The position numbers were made by a program, and so were the translations under genes. From Rikenellaceae bacterium (GTDB taxonomy: Bacteria > Bacteroidota > Bacteroidia > Bacteroidales > Rikenellaceae): a DNA stretch of 10,233 nucleotides. The notes beneath the pieces were generated by a model, which did not search any database, was not told where the DNA came from, and worked only from the letters and a program-made list of their open reading frames with translations. The stretch lies in assembly GCA_020859745.1 (NCBI GenBank), contig JAJBVQ010000078.1, positions 1 through 10,233 of the forward strand, in the 5' to 3' direction. How positions within the stretch are numbered: position 1 is the first letter of the stretch; every line of letters begins with the position of its first letter. Below are positions 1 through 6,534 of the stretch, piece by piece.

Positions 1-287
1 CGACGGGGGTGTGGCTGCCGACGACCGGCTCCAAACCGGAGCGGAAGATCTGCGCGATCGGGGTCAAAGCGTCGCGGTTCGTGACCATGCACGGATTCGC
101 CTTGAATGTGACGACCGATTTGAAGTATTTCAATTATATCAACCCCTGCGGGTTTACCGACAAAGGGGTGACATCCATGGCGGCGGAGCTGGCCGGCACC
201 GAGAGTGGCGGCGGGACTGTGCCGGATATGGCCCAGGTGAAGGAGGCTTACGTGAGGAACTTTATGCGGCTGATCGCCCAACGATAA
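1..287 (+). CDS. lipB: lipB 3' end: octanoyl-[acyl-carrier-protein]:protein N-octanoyltransferase (partial)
   Basis: This is the C-terminal part of a LipB-type octanoyltransferase, truncated by the window's left edge; the frame is read from base 3 and stops at TAA 285-287. LipB moves octanoyl from acyl carrier protein to the lipoyl domains of 2-oxo-acid dehydrogenases and GcvH in the cytoplasm, the first step of lipoate biosynthesis. Visible signatures are TGVWLP near the start, RKICAIG, the [10 protein letters not shown] block and [14 protein letters not shown]. In the family, catalysis uses a Lys/Cys pair. The Lys of RKICAIG (codon 45-47) and the Cys of NPCGF (codon 147-149) occupy those positions, so the visible part of the active site is intact. 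A GTG at 9-11 lies inside the conserved region and is not the real start. No clear terminator follows directly. Confidence 0.93.
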   Translation, partial: TGVWLPTTGSKPERKICAIGVKASRFVTMHGFALNVTTDLKYFNYINPCGFTDKGVTSMAAELAGTESGGGTVPDMAQVKEAYVRNFMRLIAQR

Positions 288-336
288 GACCGTTTCAGCG
301 ACACGCAGTATCGGGCACTCGGGGGCGTTTGTTAAA

Positions 337-393
337 GGCAGTTACAGCCATCCGGGGTAGTTACAGCTGTCAGGGGCAGTTACAGCCAAGTGG
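337..393. repeat. 19-bp direct tandem repeat, three copies
   Basis: Three adjacent 19-bp units lie at 337-355, 356-374 and 375-393. Each begins GG(C/T)AGTTACAGC and ends in GG. The AGTTACAGC core is identical in all three. Copy 2 differs from copy 1 at four positions and copy 3 differs at three, all outside the core. The array starts 50 bp after the lipB stop. It could be a short minisatellite or a cluster of protein-binding sites; the sequence does not decide between them. Confidence 0.85.
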
Positions 394-472
394 GGGTGCG
401 GCACGCACCGCCTGCCCGGCGTAAGGGCAGTACCCTCCTGTTGAGGTAGAAGCGGCCAATAAAACACCCAGA

Positions 473-552
473 GGGTGTGCGCGCCCGCCGAAAAAGGAGA
501 TTTGACTTTTTCAGCATTAGCTGAAAAAGTCAAATCTCCCGGCGCGCCACCC
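473..552. repeat. 80-nt extended inverted repeat with a perfect 20-bp arm
   Basis: The inner arms GGAGATTTGACTTTTTCAGC (496-515) and its exact reverse complement (520-539) are separated by the loop ATTA (516-519). Outside a lopsided internal loop (486-495 against base 540), pairing resumes: GCGCGCC (479-485) with GGCGCGC (541-547), and GGGTG (473-477) with CACCC (548-552), leaving T478 bulged. The inner arms are AT-rich inside GC-rich DNA. No T-run follows on either side, so it is not a classical intrinsic terminator. A REP-like or MITE-like mobile palindrome, or a structured RNA element, fits better. No target-site duplication is obvious. Confidence 0.9.
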
Positions 553-595
553 GGGCCCCCGCTGAAAGGAGACAGGAGCGCAGGGTTAGATACCG

Positions 596-923
596 CCCGG
601 CAGGTGTGCCGGGAGCACCTGAATTGCCGCGGGCAACATGAAATAAAGCGTACGGTTATTTTTACCGGCACAGCCTGCGCGGCCGATGGCCGTTTTATTG
701 GCCTGCCGACCGAGATATACGCCGCCTTATGGCGGGCCTCCGCTATTGGCGAAGTAAACTCCCGGATCGAGTGCCGAGCGGCACCGGCCCATCCGCTGAC
801 GCGGGAGTCTATTTTAACCGTACGGTTAATGAACGGCGGACACTCCGAGAAGAGCGCCTCCGCCCCGACAACAGCGGCAAGCGCGGATAAACGCCGCAAG
901 TACGACACAGTGCCCCGCGGCAC
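596..923. repeat. Chain of small perfect hairpins in the recJ upstream region
   Basis: Short perfect inverted repeats follow one another: CCCGGCA/TGCCGGG (596-613, loop GGTG), TTGCC/GGCAA (624-636, loop GCG), CCGCC/GGCGG (722-735, loop TTAT), ACTCCCG/CGGGAGT (758-808) enclosing GTGCC/GGCAC (771-784), GGCGGA/TCCGCC (835-864), GCGGC/GCCGC (874-897) and GTGCC/GGCAC (910-923, loop CCGC). Two of them share the same GTGCC-N4-GGCAC design. CAGGTG (601-606) can also pair with CACCTG (616-621), an alternative to the first hairpin. Short GC-rich stems occur by chance in such DNA, so only the pattern as a whole is notable. Confidence 0.55.
814..829. promoter_or_regulatory. 16-bp perfect palindrome upstream of recJ, possible operator
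   Basis: TTAACCGTACGGTTAA is its own reverse complement and lies 137 bp before the recJ start. A partial copy, CGTACGGTTA, occurs at 649-658, and the two CGTACG cores are 170 bp apart. Such symmetry suits a dimeric DNA-binding protein, but no regulator gene in the window points to one. The functional call is an inference; the palindrome is directly visible. Confidence 0.4.
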
Positions 924-966
924 ACCAGACAATGATGAAAAAAAGTAAACAAAAAAATAGAACGTT

Positions 967-2730
967 ATGCACGCAGACAAGAAGTGGGTCGTCCGGCCCG
1001 CGGGCGATGCGGCGAAAGTGGAGACACTCTCCACCACGCTCGGCATCGACCCCAGGCTGGCGAACCTCTTGGTTCAGCGCGGCATAGACACAACGGAACT
1101 GGCACGGCAATTCTTCGATCCCAAACTCGGCGAACTGCACGATCCGTACCTGATGAAAGATATGATGCTCGCCGTCCAGCGGATCGAGCAAGCCATATCC
1201 AACCGGGAACGCGTGATGGTCTACGGCGACTACGACGTGGACGGGATCACCGCCGTGGCATTGGTCTACAACTTCCTCTCGCGGTGGATGGACGACCTGC
1301 TTTTCTACATACCCGACCGGTACGCCGAAGGGTATGGCATCTCGGAAAAGGGGATCGACTATGCCGCCGACAACGGGGCGAAGCTGATCATCGCCCTCGA
1401 CTGCGGGATCAAAGCCTGTTCCAAAGTGGCCTACGCCAAGCGCAAAGGAGTTGATTTCATCATTTGCGACCACCACCTGCCGGGAGACTCCATCCCTGAA
1501 GCCGTGGCCGTGCTCGACCCCAAGCGGGCCGACTGTACCTATCCCTTCAAAGACCTCTCCGGATGCGGCGTCGGGTTCAAGCTCGTACAGGCCTTCTGCC
1601 AGTTCAAAGAGCTGCCGTTCGACACCATCGAGCCGCTGCTGGACCTGGTGGCCGTGAGCATCGCCTCGGACATCGTACCCATTATCGGCGAGAACCGGAT
1701 ACTGGCCCATTACGGCCTCGTGAGGCTCAACAGCCAGCCCAACAAGGGGCTTGCCGCCATCATCAAGCTGTGCGGGCTGGAACGGCACAACATCGCCATC
1801 GACGACATCGTCTTCAAGATCGGGCCGCGCATCAACGCCGCCGGGCGCATGGAGATCGAGATCGACGAGGAGGACCCGCGGGCGCAGTCCGGGGGACGCA
1901 CCGTCGTGCGGCTGCTGACCGCGCTCAACGAACAGCGCGCGCTCTACTTCGTCCAGCAGATCGACACCTTCAACAAAGACCGCAAGAGCATCGACCGGAA
2001 CATCACCCTCGAAGCCCACAGCTACATCGAGCAAAGCCCGGAACTGCAGGCCAAGAAATGCACCGTGATCTACAACCCGAACTGGATGAAAGGGGTGGTC
2101 GGGATCGTGGCGTCGCGGCTGATCGAGACCTACTTCCGGCCCACCGTGGTGCTGACCATGAGCCACGGGCTGGTGACAGGGTCGGCGCGGTCGGTTCCGG
2201 GATTCGACCTCTATCAGGCGGTGGAGTCCTGCTCCGACCTGCTGGAGAACTTCGGGGGACACACCTACGCCGCCGGGCTGACCATGAAGCCCGAACGGGT
2301 CGAGGAGTTCAAAGCCCGGTTCGAAGCCTACGTGGAGGCCAATATCGAGCCGGACATGCTGGTGCCGCAGATCGACATCGACGAGCCGCTGCGGTTCGCC
2401 GACATTACGCCGGCTTTCCGCCGGACCCTGAACGCCTTTCAGCCATTCGGGCCGGGGAACCCCGCCCCCGTGTTCGTCACCCGAAATGTGAGCGACAACG
2501 GCACGGCACGGCTGGTCGGCGCGCGCGGCGAACACCTGAAGATGGAACTGATACAAGGTCAGCGCCCTTTCACCCCGATGTCCGCCATCGCATTCGGGCA
2601 GACCGACCATTTCGACCACATCAAACGGGGCGGAGCCATCGACGTTTGCTACAACGTGGTCGAGAACCACTACCAGGGCAACGTCACCCCGCAGCTCCGG
2701 ATAAAGGACATCAAACCGAGCCGGCAATAG
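967..2730 (+). CDS. recJ: Single-stranded-DNA-specific exonuclease RecJ
   Basis: A 587-residue DHH-superfamily exonuclease, close to the usual RecJ length. RecJ degrades single-stranded DNA 5' to 3' in the cytoplasm and serves recombination (RecF pathway), mismatch repair and base-excision repair. Visible motifs in order: YGDYDVDG at 86-93 (metal-binding aspartates D88, D90, D92), the LDCG aspartate D145, CDHHLPGD around D168-H169-H170, SIASDIVP with D235, the DHHA1 hallmark FGGHTYAAG near 429-437, and the OB-fold region starting FGPGNPAPVF near 494-503. The ATG at 967 follows an A-rich leader with no strong Shine-Dalgarno, usual for Bacteroidetes. Odd point: an acidic stretch (residues about 296-307, EIEIDEEDPRAQ) sits between the conserved INAAGRM and SGGRTVVRLL segments and looks like an insertion. 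A 679-bp spacer separates it from lipB, so it probably has its own promoter, and a terminator follows. Confidence 0.97.
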   Translation: MHADKKWVVRPAGDAAKVETLSTTLGIDPRLANLLVQRGIDTTELARQFFDPKLGELHDPYLMKDMMLAVQRIEQAISNRERVMVYGDYDVDGITAVALVYNFLSRWMDDLLFYIPDRYAEGYGISEKGIDYAADNGAKLIIALDCGIKACSKVAYAKRKGVDFIICDHHLPGDSIPEAVAVLDPKRADCTYPFKDLSGCGVGFKLVQAFCQFKELPFDTIEPLLDLVAVSIASDIVPIIGENRILAHYGLVRLNSQPNKGLAAIIKLCGLERHNIAIDDIVFKIGPRINAAGRMEIEIDEEDPRAQSGGRTVVRLLTALNEQRALYFVQQIDTFNKDRKSIDRNITLEAHSYIEQSPELQAKKCTVIYNPNWMKGVVGIVASRLIETYFRPTVVLTMSHGLVTGSARSVPGFDLYQAVESCSDLLENFGGHTYAAGLTMKPERVEEFKARFEAYVEANIEPDMLVPQIDIDEPLRFADITPAFRRTLNAFQPFGPGNPAPVFVTRNVSDNGTARLVGARGEHLKMELIQGQRPFTPMSAIAFGQTDHFDHIKRGGAIDVCYNVVENHYQGNVTPQLRIKDIKPSRQ

Positions 2731-2756
2731 CAAAACTTTCCGGCCAAGCAAGACGC

Positions 2757-2791
2757 AAAAGGAGAACTTTCGGGGAAAGTTCTCCTTTTTT
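2757..2791 (+). terminator. Intrinsic terminator after recJ
   Basis: GGAGAACTTTC (2761-2771) pairs perfectly with GAAAGTTCTCC (2775-2785) around the loop GGG, and the flanking AAAA and TTTT extend the stem to 15 bp. Six T follow directly (2786-2791). It starts 26 bp after the recJ stop codon and is a textbook rho-independent terminator on the plus strand. Confidence 0.95.
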
Positions 2792-3073
2792 GCAGAATTA
2801 ATGTAAAAAACACACCGGAAAACAAAAAGAAAATAGTATATTTACGGTGAGCTATCGCCTCGAACATTCCGGTTCTTTAATCACATTTCCTATACCCACG
2901 CGCCATTTCCGCCACCTATCGCGGGGTGGTGCGGACACACAGAGCATTAACCGATTTTTTCCGCAACATCCCACACTTCGGCCCACCTGCCGGCAGTCGT
3001 GGCCTATAGTTTGCACAGAAACCCCAACATCGACATACCGCACCCGAACTACATACAGACAGGACAGACGACT
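2792..3073 (+). other. Leader region of the glycogen gene unit
   Basis: A 282-bp spacer between the recJ terminator and the debranching-enzyme start must hold the promoter of the three-gene unit, because transcription from recJ should stop at 2791. The first 55 bp are AT-rich. TATATTTA (2837-2844) matches the Bacteroidetes -7 consensus TAnnTTTG except for the last base, and TATAGTTTG (3005-3013) resembles it with one extra spacer base; neither has a convincing TTTG at -33. A 10-bp palindrome CTGCCGGCAG lies at 2987-2996. I see no riboswitch pattern or coding sequence. Confidence 0.5.
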
Positions 3074-5071
3074 ATGGCAATATTACAATTCAACAAACAG
3101 GCATTAGGCAACCTCGAATACTCGCTGCAGCGCGAAATGCTCAGTACCAACCGGGCGGGCGGGTACATGAACACCACCATCGTTTGCTGCAATACCCGGA
3201 AATACCACGGGCTGATGGTATGCCCGGTGGACGCTTTGGGAGGGGAGGATTTCGTGCTCCTGTCGTCGCTGGACGAGACCGTGATCCAGCACGAGCAGGA
3301 GTTCAACCTGGCCATACACCGCTTCCCGGGGATCTACGAGCCGCGGGGACATAAATATATCGTGGACTTCTCGTACACGCCGACACCTACTATTATATAC
3401 CGCGTGGGCGGCGTGCTTTTGAAAAAGGAGATGCTGTGGGTGCATACGGCGGAGCAGCTCCTCATCAGATATACATTGCTGGAGGCGCGGTCGGCGACCA
3501 AATTAAGGCTGCGGCCGTTCTTGGCGTTCCGGTCGCGGCACGGGTTGAGCCATGCCAATATGGAGGCCGACGGAAAATCGTACCCGATCGCGGGAGGGGT
3601 CAAGTCGCGTTTGTATCCGCGGTTCCCGTGGCTCAATATGCAGGTCAATAAGGGTGCCAAGTTCGTGGCTGCGCCGGACTGGTACCACAACTTCGAGTAT
3701 ATCGAGGAGGAGCGGCGCGGGTATCCGTTTCGGGAGGACTTGTTGACAACGGGATATTTCGAGATGGATATTGCGACGGGCGAAAGCGTGATCTTTTCGG
3801 GTTCCACCTCCGAAATGCAGCCGGAACGGCTCGCACAGGTTTTCGAGGAGGAGATCGCGCGGCGGACGGTGAAGACGGAATTTTTGCCGGCACTGTACCA
3901 TTCGGCGCGGCAGTTCCTTATTATTAAAGAGAACCATACCTCATTGACGGCCGGTTATCCGTGGTACAATGCCAGAAGCCGGGAGACTTTCATTGCTTTG
4001 GCAGGGATCACCCTGACGCAGCCGAATGTGATGACGGATCAGTGTGTGGAGATATTGGACTACCATGTCGAGAACCGGCTGCACGACGGCATATTCGGAA
4101 CCCATTTCGCCGCCGATACGCAGCTGTGGTTCTTCTACGCCTTGCAGCAGCTGGAATCGTTCATACAAGGGGGGGAGAGCGAGATCTGGGCGCGGTACGG
4201 GACAGCGATGAAGGAGATATTGTATGCTTACCGGGACGGCGTCGGTGACGACAATACGGAGAACGACGCCGACTGGTACGACGACGAGCGCGAACGGTAT
4301 ATCCACATGGCCGGTAACGGCCTGATCTGGGCCGAGATGCCGGGACGGCCGCTGACCTGGATGAACACCATGAACGACGGCCGGCCGGTGACGCAAAGGC
4401 CCGGGTTTGCCGTGGAGGTGAACGCTTTGTGGTACAACGCGGTGTGCTATGCATTGGAGATGGCACAGGTAGGCGGTGACGACGCGTTCGTGAAAGAGTG
4501 GGTCGAAATGCCGGAACGCATCCGGGACAATTTCAAGGCCGCTTTCTGGCTGGAGCAGAACCCCCAGCAGCCGTATCTGGCGGACTATGTCTACCACAAC
4601 GGGGAAAAGAACACGGATATACGGCCGAACATGCTTTTGGCGTGCTCTTTGCCCTACTCGCCGTTGAACGACTACGAACGACAGAAGATATTCACAGTGG
4701 CGGAAGCGTACCTACTGACGCCGAGAGGATTGCGCACCCTGAGCCCCAACAGCCCCCTGTACCAGGGGATCTGCCGGGGCAACGAGTACTGCCGCAACAA
4801 CGCCCGGCATCAGGGAACCGTGTTCCCGTGGCTCCTGGAACACTACGTGCGCACCGGATTCGGACTCTACGGCAAAGGATTCATCACGCACGCCAAAGAG
4901 CTGCTCGACGGCTTCGAGGAAGACCTGCTCAACTACGGGATCGGATCGGTGCCGGAGGCGTACGATGGCGACGCGCCGCACGAGGCTTGCGGGGCCATCT
5001 CCTACGCGCCCAGCGTGGCGGCCCTGCTCCAGGTACACCGCATGATCCGCGAACAGGAGCAGCGGGGATAG
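3074..5071 (+). CDS. Glycogen debranching enzyme, archaeal/bacterial type (amylo-alpha-1,6-glucosidase, GH133-like)
   Basis: A 665-residue cytoplasmic enzyme expected to remove alpha-1,6-linked branches from glycogen or related glucans. The N-terminal GDE_N-like domain starts at once with EYSLQREMLSTNRAGGYMNTT (about 15-35) and NTRKYHGLMV (40-49). The C-terminal (alpha/alpha)6 catalytic domain shows AGYPWYNARSRETFIAL (293-309), ADTQLWFFYAL (347-357), PGFAVEVNALWYNAV (443-457, with E448), GLRTLSPNSPLYQG (552-565), HQGTVFPWLLEHY (579-591) and PEAYDGDAPHE (627-637). I chose ATG 3074 because homology begins right after it. An in-frame GTG at 2999 would add 25 unrelated residues. The segment usually reading W-G-R-D-T in this family reads R-S-R-E-T here. 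It leads a probable three-gene unit with the glycosyltransferase and GH57 enzyme. Confidence 0.93.
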   Translation: MAILQFNKQALGNLEYSLQREMLSTNRAGGYMNTTIVCCNTRKYHGLMVCPVDALGGEDFVLLSSLDETVIQHEQEFNLAIHRFPGIYEPRGHKYIVDFSYTPTPTIIYRVGGVLLKKEMLWVHTAEQLLIRYTLLEARSATKLRLRPFLAFRSRHGLSHANMEADGKSYPIAGGVKSRLYPRFPWLNMQVNKGAKFVAAPDWYHNFEYIEEERRGYPFREDLLTTGYFEMDIATGESVIFSGSTSEMQPERLAQVFEEEIARRTVKTEFLPALYHSARQFLIIKENHTSLTAGYPWYNARSRETFIALAGITLTQPNVMTDQCVEILDYHVENRLHDGIFGTHFAADTQLWFFYALQQLESFIQGGESEIWARYGTAMKEILYAYRDGVGDDNTENDADWYDDERERYIHMAGNGLIWAEMPGRPLTWMNTMNDGRPVTQRPGFAVEVNALWYNAVCYALEMAQVGGDDAFVKEWVEMPERIRDNFKAAFWLEQNPQQPYLADYVYHNGEKNTDIRPNMLLACSLPYSPLNDYERQKIFTVAEAYLLTPRGLRTLSPNSPLYQGICRGNEYCRNNARHQGTVFPWLLEHYVRTGFGLYGKGFITHAKELLDGFEEDLLNYGIGSVPEAYDGDAPHEACGAISYAPSVAALLQVHRMIREQEQRG

Positions 5072-5168
5072 CCTTTCCGGGAACGCGACCCCACACCTAA
5101 ATTATATACAGCCCTTTTACGAGGCAGATAAAACGTTTATCCATGAAAACAAGAAAGGACCGGTACAT

Positions 5169-6461
5169 ATGAGAGTTTTAATGTTCGGCTGGGAATTTCC
5201 CCCTCACATCGCCGGGGGATTGGGAACCGCATGCTACGGCCTGACGCGCGGGCTTTCGAAGCTGGGCGTGGAGGTGATCTTCGTAGTGCCGAAAGCCTAC
5301 GGCGACGAAGACCAGCGATTTTTGCAGATCAAGAACGCCTCGGACGTCGAAGCGCCGTACGGGACATTGGAGACCGAGGAGGAGCTGTGGAAACAACTGA
5401 CCTTTATCCAGATCAACTCCAACATGGTGCCTTACCTCAGCCCGGAGGAGTACGAAAACGAGTGGAGCGAATTCCAGCACGAGAAGCGGCGGGGCATACC
5501 GCAGGACATCTGGAAACAACGGTACAACTTCACCGGCAAGTACGGAGCCAATTTGATGGAGGAAGTGGCGCGGTATGCGATGGTGGCGGCACAGGTGGCC
5601 AAAGAGATGGAGGGAAAGTTCGACGTGATCCATGCGCATGACTGGCTGACCTACTATGCGGGGATCGCGGCCAAGCGGGTGAGCGGCAAACCGCTGGTGG
5701 TGCATATGCACGCCACGGAGTTCGACCGCAGCGGCGAAAATGTCAATACCGTCGTCTACAATATCGAACGAACAGGGATGGCGGCGGCCGACCGGGTGAT
5801 GGCGGTGAGTAATTTGACGCGGAATATCGTGATCGAGAAATACGGGATCAGTCCGGAGAAGGTGGTGACCGTGCACAACGGCGTGCGGTTCAAGGCGCAT
5901 GAAGGGCCGGAGGAAGAGCGGGGGGTCGAGGACAAGATCGTCACCTTCCTGGGGCGCATTACCTACCAGAAAGGGCCGGATTACTTCGTCGAAGCGGCGG
6001 CCAAGGTGCTTAAGCGCTTGCCGAATGTGCGGTTTGTGATGGCAGGGAGCGGCGACATGCTCAACCACGTGGTGCGCCGGGTGGCCAAGCTCGGGATCTC
6101 GGATCGGTTCCACTTTACCGGATTTCTCAAGGGGGACGAGGTGCGGCGGATGTTCGAGCTGAGCGACGTCTATATCATGCCGTCGGTATCCGAGCCGTTC
6201 GGGATCTCGCCGTTGGAAGCGATGAGGTCGAACGTGCCGGTCATTATCAGCAAACAGTCCGGGGTGGCGGAGGTGCTGACCCATGCCGTGAAAGTGGACT
6301 ATTGGGACGTGGACGCCATGGCGGACGCCATATACAGCCTGGTGACCTACCCGGCGCTGCACAATATGTTCATTACCAAAGGGCAGGAGGAAGTTACAAC
6401 ACTCAAGTGGGACGGCGCGGCCAAGAACGTGCTGGACGTCTATAAATCGGTAACCGAATAG
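5169..6461 (+). CDS. GT-B glycosyltransferase, glycogen/starch synthase-like (GT4/GT5 type)
   Basis: A 430-residue GT-B fold glycosyltransferase. The N-terminus, MRVLMFGWEFPPHIAGGLG (1-19), resembles the glycogen/starch synthase donor-binding start, with AGGLG in the glycine-rich loop position. HAHDWLTYYAG (155-165) is the matching acceptor-domain motif. The C-terminal half has the GT1/GT4-type nucleotide-sugar domain: VTFLGRITYQKGP (258-270) with the canonical Arg263/Lys268 pair, AGSGDM (292-297) and EPFGISPLE (342-350), the E-x7-E motif. Between debranching and GH57 genes it most likely makes or extends alpha-1,4-glucan from a nucleotide-glucose; donor (ADP- or UDP-glucose) and exact product are not readable from sequence. 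ATG 5169 lies 9 nt after AAAGGA and overlaps the stop of a nine-codon reading frame. Length is typical of GT4 enzymes and shorter than classical GlgA. Confidence 0.9.
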   Translation: MRVLMFGWEFPPHIAGGLGTACYGLTRGLSKLGVEVIFVVPKAYGDEDQRFLQIKNASDVEAPYGTLETEEELWKQLTFIQINSNMVPYLSPEEYENEWSEFQHEKRRGIPQDIWKQRYNFTGKYGANLMEEVARYAMVAAQVAKEMEGKFDVIHAHDWLTYYAGIAAKRVSGKPLVVHMHATEFDRSGENVNTVVYNIERTGMAAADRVMAVSNLTRNIVIEKYGISPEKVVTVHNGVRFKAHEGPEEERGVEDKIVTFLGRITYQKGPDYFVEAAAKVLKRLPNVRFVMAGSGDMLNHVVRRVAKLGISDRFHFTGFLKGDEVRRMFELSDVYIMPSVSEPFGISPLEAMRSNVPVIISKQSGVAEVLTHAVKVDYWDVDAMADAIYSLVTYPALHNMFITKGQEEVTTLKWDGAAKNVLDVYKSVTE

Positions 6462-6483
6462 CTAACAGAATTACCCCGTCATA

Positions 6484-6493
6484 CCGGATCCGG
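6484..6493. repeat. Short REP-like palindrome in the glycosyltransferase-GH57 gap
   Basis: CCGGATCCGG is a perfect 10-bp palindrome preceded by CGTCATA and followed by AATCC. The overall string resembles the core of palindromic intergenic repeats known in other bacteria (GTCAT...CCGG...CCGGAATCC). With no loop it is a symmetric site more than a hairpin. One copy only, so the repeat assignment is a weak inference. Confidence 0.3.
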
Positions 6494-6534
6494 AATCCCC
6501 GGCCATACAACCGAATACTCAACCTCAACAGCAT

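Larger units (their letters stand above)
288..966. other. Long repeat- and hairpin-rich intergenic region between lipB and recJ
   Basis: About 680 bp without a recognisable gene. Open frames exist on both strands (for example plus 475-948 and minus 1046-342), but they overlap each other, begin at arbitrary positions, match no family I know, and the minus one runs into recJ. The region holds a 19-bp tandem repeat (337-393), a large hairpin (473-552), a run of small hairpins (about 596-923), a 16-bp palindrome (814-829), and an A-rich stretch (about 936-958) just before recJ that resembles the A-rich leaders of Bacteroidetes mRNAs. I found no tRNA T-loop, no known riboswitch pattern and no full Bacteroidetes promoter here; TATTTTTA at 657-664 is one base off the -7 consensus. 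Confidence 0.75.

Noticed and set aside
337..393. CRISPR array
   Set aside because: The 19-bp units are directly adjacent with no spacers, number only three, and no cas gene is present.
473..552. Intrinsic terminator for lipB
   Set aside because: The stem is followed by GC-rich sequence instead of a T-run and lies about 190 bp past the lipB stop; rho-independent termination is unlikely, although an RNA-level role stays possible.
342..1046. Possible protein genes in the lipB-recJ spacer (plus 475-948; minus 1046-342)
   Set aside because: They overlap each other on opposite strands, read straight through the large palindrome and the tandem repeat, match no family I recognise, and the minus frame enters recJ. 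Repeat-derived open frames are the simpler explanation.
826..2751. Very long (641-codon) open frame antisense to recJ
   Set aside because: It mirrors recJ almost exactly, is rich in Val, Asp, His, Gly and Arg as expected from reading GC-biased codons backwards, and shows no domain motif. recJ has every catalytic motif.
2999..3073. GTG start at 2999 giving a 25-residue longer debranching enzyme
   Set aside because: The added residues resemble no signal peptide or family sequence, and homology begins immediately after ATG 3074.
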